A stretch of DNA of 64,000 nt from Erwinia persicina (GTDB lineage: Bacteria > Pseudomonadota > Gammaproteobacteria > Enterobacterales > Enterobacteriaceae): assembly GCF_014838825.1 (NCBI RefSeq), contig NZ_JACYMO010000007.1, positions 62,001 to 126,000 on the forward strand. Direction: 5' to 3'. The translations under genes were made by a program, and so were the position numbers. Of this stretch, positions 63,172-64,000 are shown one piece after another. The notes below the pieces were generated by a model. It was not told where the DNA came from. It did not search any database and saw only the letters and a list, made by a program, of their open reading frames with translations. Numbering within the stretch: position 1 is the first letter of the stretch; each line of letters starts with the position of its first letter.

Positions 63172-64000
63172 ATGCGCCCCCCTCTCACCCTGCGTCATCT
63201 GACATTTCCTGCCGTCGTGGCCGGATTTGTCGCCGTGCTGGTCGGCTATACCAGCTCTGCGGCGATCATTTTCCAGGCCGCCGGGGCGGCCGGTGCCACC
63301 GTCGCACAGACGGGCGGCTGGCTGACGATGTTGGGACTGGGGATGGGCATCACCTCTCTGGGGCTGTCCCTGTGGTATCGCACACCCGTACTGACCGCGT
63401 GGTCGACGCCGGGGGCGGCACTGCTGGTCACCAGCCTGCCGGGTACGTCACTCAATGAAGCCATCGGGGTGTTTATCTTCGCCTCGGCGCTGATCCTGAT
63501 TTGTGGGGTGACGGGGTTGTTTGCCCGCCTGATGAATTACATACCACAGGCGATCTCTGCGGCGATGCTGGCCGGTATTCTGCTGCGTTTCGGCATCGAT
63601 GCCTTCGCCGCCCTGCAGGTAAACTTCGCCCTGAGCGGCACCATGTGCCTGGTGTATCTGCTGTCCCGCCGCCTGCTGCCGCGCTACGCCATCGTGCTGA
63701 CCCTGCTGGCCGGCCTGACGGTCGCTCTCGTGCAGGGCAATGTCCACGTCTCCCACGCACAAAGCCTGGTGATGCCGGAATTTATCCCTCCGCACTTTAC
63801 CCTCTCCTCCCTGCTGGGCGTCGGTATTCCGTTTTTTGTCGTCACCATGGCGTCGCAGAATGCTCCCGGGATCGCCACGCTGAAAGCCCATGGTTATGCG
63901 TTGCCGGTATCGCCGCTGATTGCCTGGACCGGGCTGACGGCTCTGCTGCTCGCCCCTTTCGGGGGGTTCACTGTATGTATTGCCGCCATTACTGCGGCTA
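63172..64000 (+). CDS. ydcO: Benzoate/H+ symporter family protein (YdcO/BenE), partial
   Basis: At least 276 residues of a polytopic inner-membrane protein of the BenE family, cut by the right edge. Segments of hydrophobic residues start at HLTFPAVVAGFVAVLVGY and include WYRTPVLTAWSTPGAALL (the conserved family loop with the W-S-T-P-G-A motif) and PQAISAAMLAGILLRFG. Members import benzoate or related aromatics with protons; the E. coli YdcO substrate is not known. ATG 63172 was chosen after the XRE-cupin operator. It is divergent from sutR, the same arrangement as in E. coli. The C-terminal third lies outside the window. Confidence 0.87.
   Translation, partial: MRPPLTLRHLTFPAVVAGFVAVLVGYTSSAAIIFQAAGAAGATVAQTGGWLTMLGLGMGITSLGLSLWYRTPVLTAWSTPGAALLVTSLPGTSLNEAIGVFIFASALILICGVTGLFARLMNYIPQAISAAMLAGILLRFGIDAFAALQVNFALSGTMCLVYLLSRRLLPRYAIVLTLLAGLTVALVQGNVHVSHAQSLVMPEFIPPHFTLSSLLGVGIPFFVVTMASQNAPGIATLKAHGYALPVSPLIAWTGLTALLLAPFGGFTVCIAAITAA

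Overview
The window looks like the chromosome of a member of the Erwiniaceae (an Erwinia/Pantoea-type enterobacterium). Many proteins read as close E. coli orthologues (icd, rluE, nudJ, mnmA, hflD, purB, phoPQ, roxA, pepT; treA, ymgE, ycgR, emtA, ldcA). Both E. coli blocks lie near 25-27 min, so this is that syntenic region with a long variable stretch inserted between ldcA and icd. The core is moderately GC-rich. Several accessory stretches (about 2.65-3.2, 33.9-35.4, 47.8-48.5 and 50.4-51 kb) are visibly AT-rich. No rRNA, tRNA or CRISPR array was seen.

1-6.6 kb is a fumarate-metabolism locus. It holds a three-domain cytosolic flavoprotein (old-yellow-enzyme domain, FMN-binding domain, FAD fumarate-reductase domain; cut by the left edge), a divergent DASS dicarboxylate transporter and a class I fumarase. 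The shared 593-bp intergenic region carries one perfect and one near-perfect FNR box, so the locus reads as an anoxia-induced module for dicarboxylate uptake, dehydration to fumarate and NADH-linked reduction to succinate. An MCP with a FliA-type promoter follows, then a DUF805 protein, an overlapping pair of unknown exported proteins (717 aa plus DUF3142) and a lone type 2 argC.

13.1-20.7 kb: treA-ymgE-ycgR-emtA-ldcA, then a metallo-beta-lactamase-fold protein with an altered zinc motif, a methyltransferase, a YgdI/R lipoprotein, dinI with a LexA box, and two small unknown proteins.

21.1-31 kb: a prophage-type remnant (S24 repressor, two holin-like genes), a LysR/oxidoreductase pair, LexA-controlled umuDC, fosA, a TetR/NTF2 pair with duplicated operators, and nemRA with two identical operators.

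30.9-38.7 kb is the most mosaic part. A decayed copy of an MFS gene (30.9 kb) and its intact relative (37.5 kb) bracket about 7 kb of cassette-like genes: an unknown protein, ASCH, two GNATs, an integrase C-terminal fragment, RidA, a stand-alone SecD-P1-like protein, TetR, and an MFS gene broken by a single in-frame TAG. A perfect 10-bp-stem/10-nt-loop hairpin occurs twice here and a half copy once.

38.8-51.4 kb: secreted chorismate mutase, a cyclase/CMD pair with an AraC regulator, bluF, an orphan HicB, an unassigned operon (HAD phosphatase, esterase, two ArnE/F-like proteins) convergent with a class III aminotransferase, and small envelope proteins (YiiG-like, YgdI/R, YgiW).

51.8-64 kb: the conserved block icd / rluE-nudJ-mnmA-hflD-purB-phoP-phoQ-roxA / pepT, with a PhoP box before phoP, then divergent sutR and ydcO/benE (cut by the right edge) around two copies of a 10-bp palindrome.
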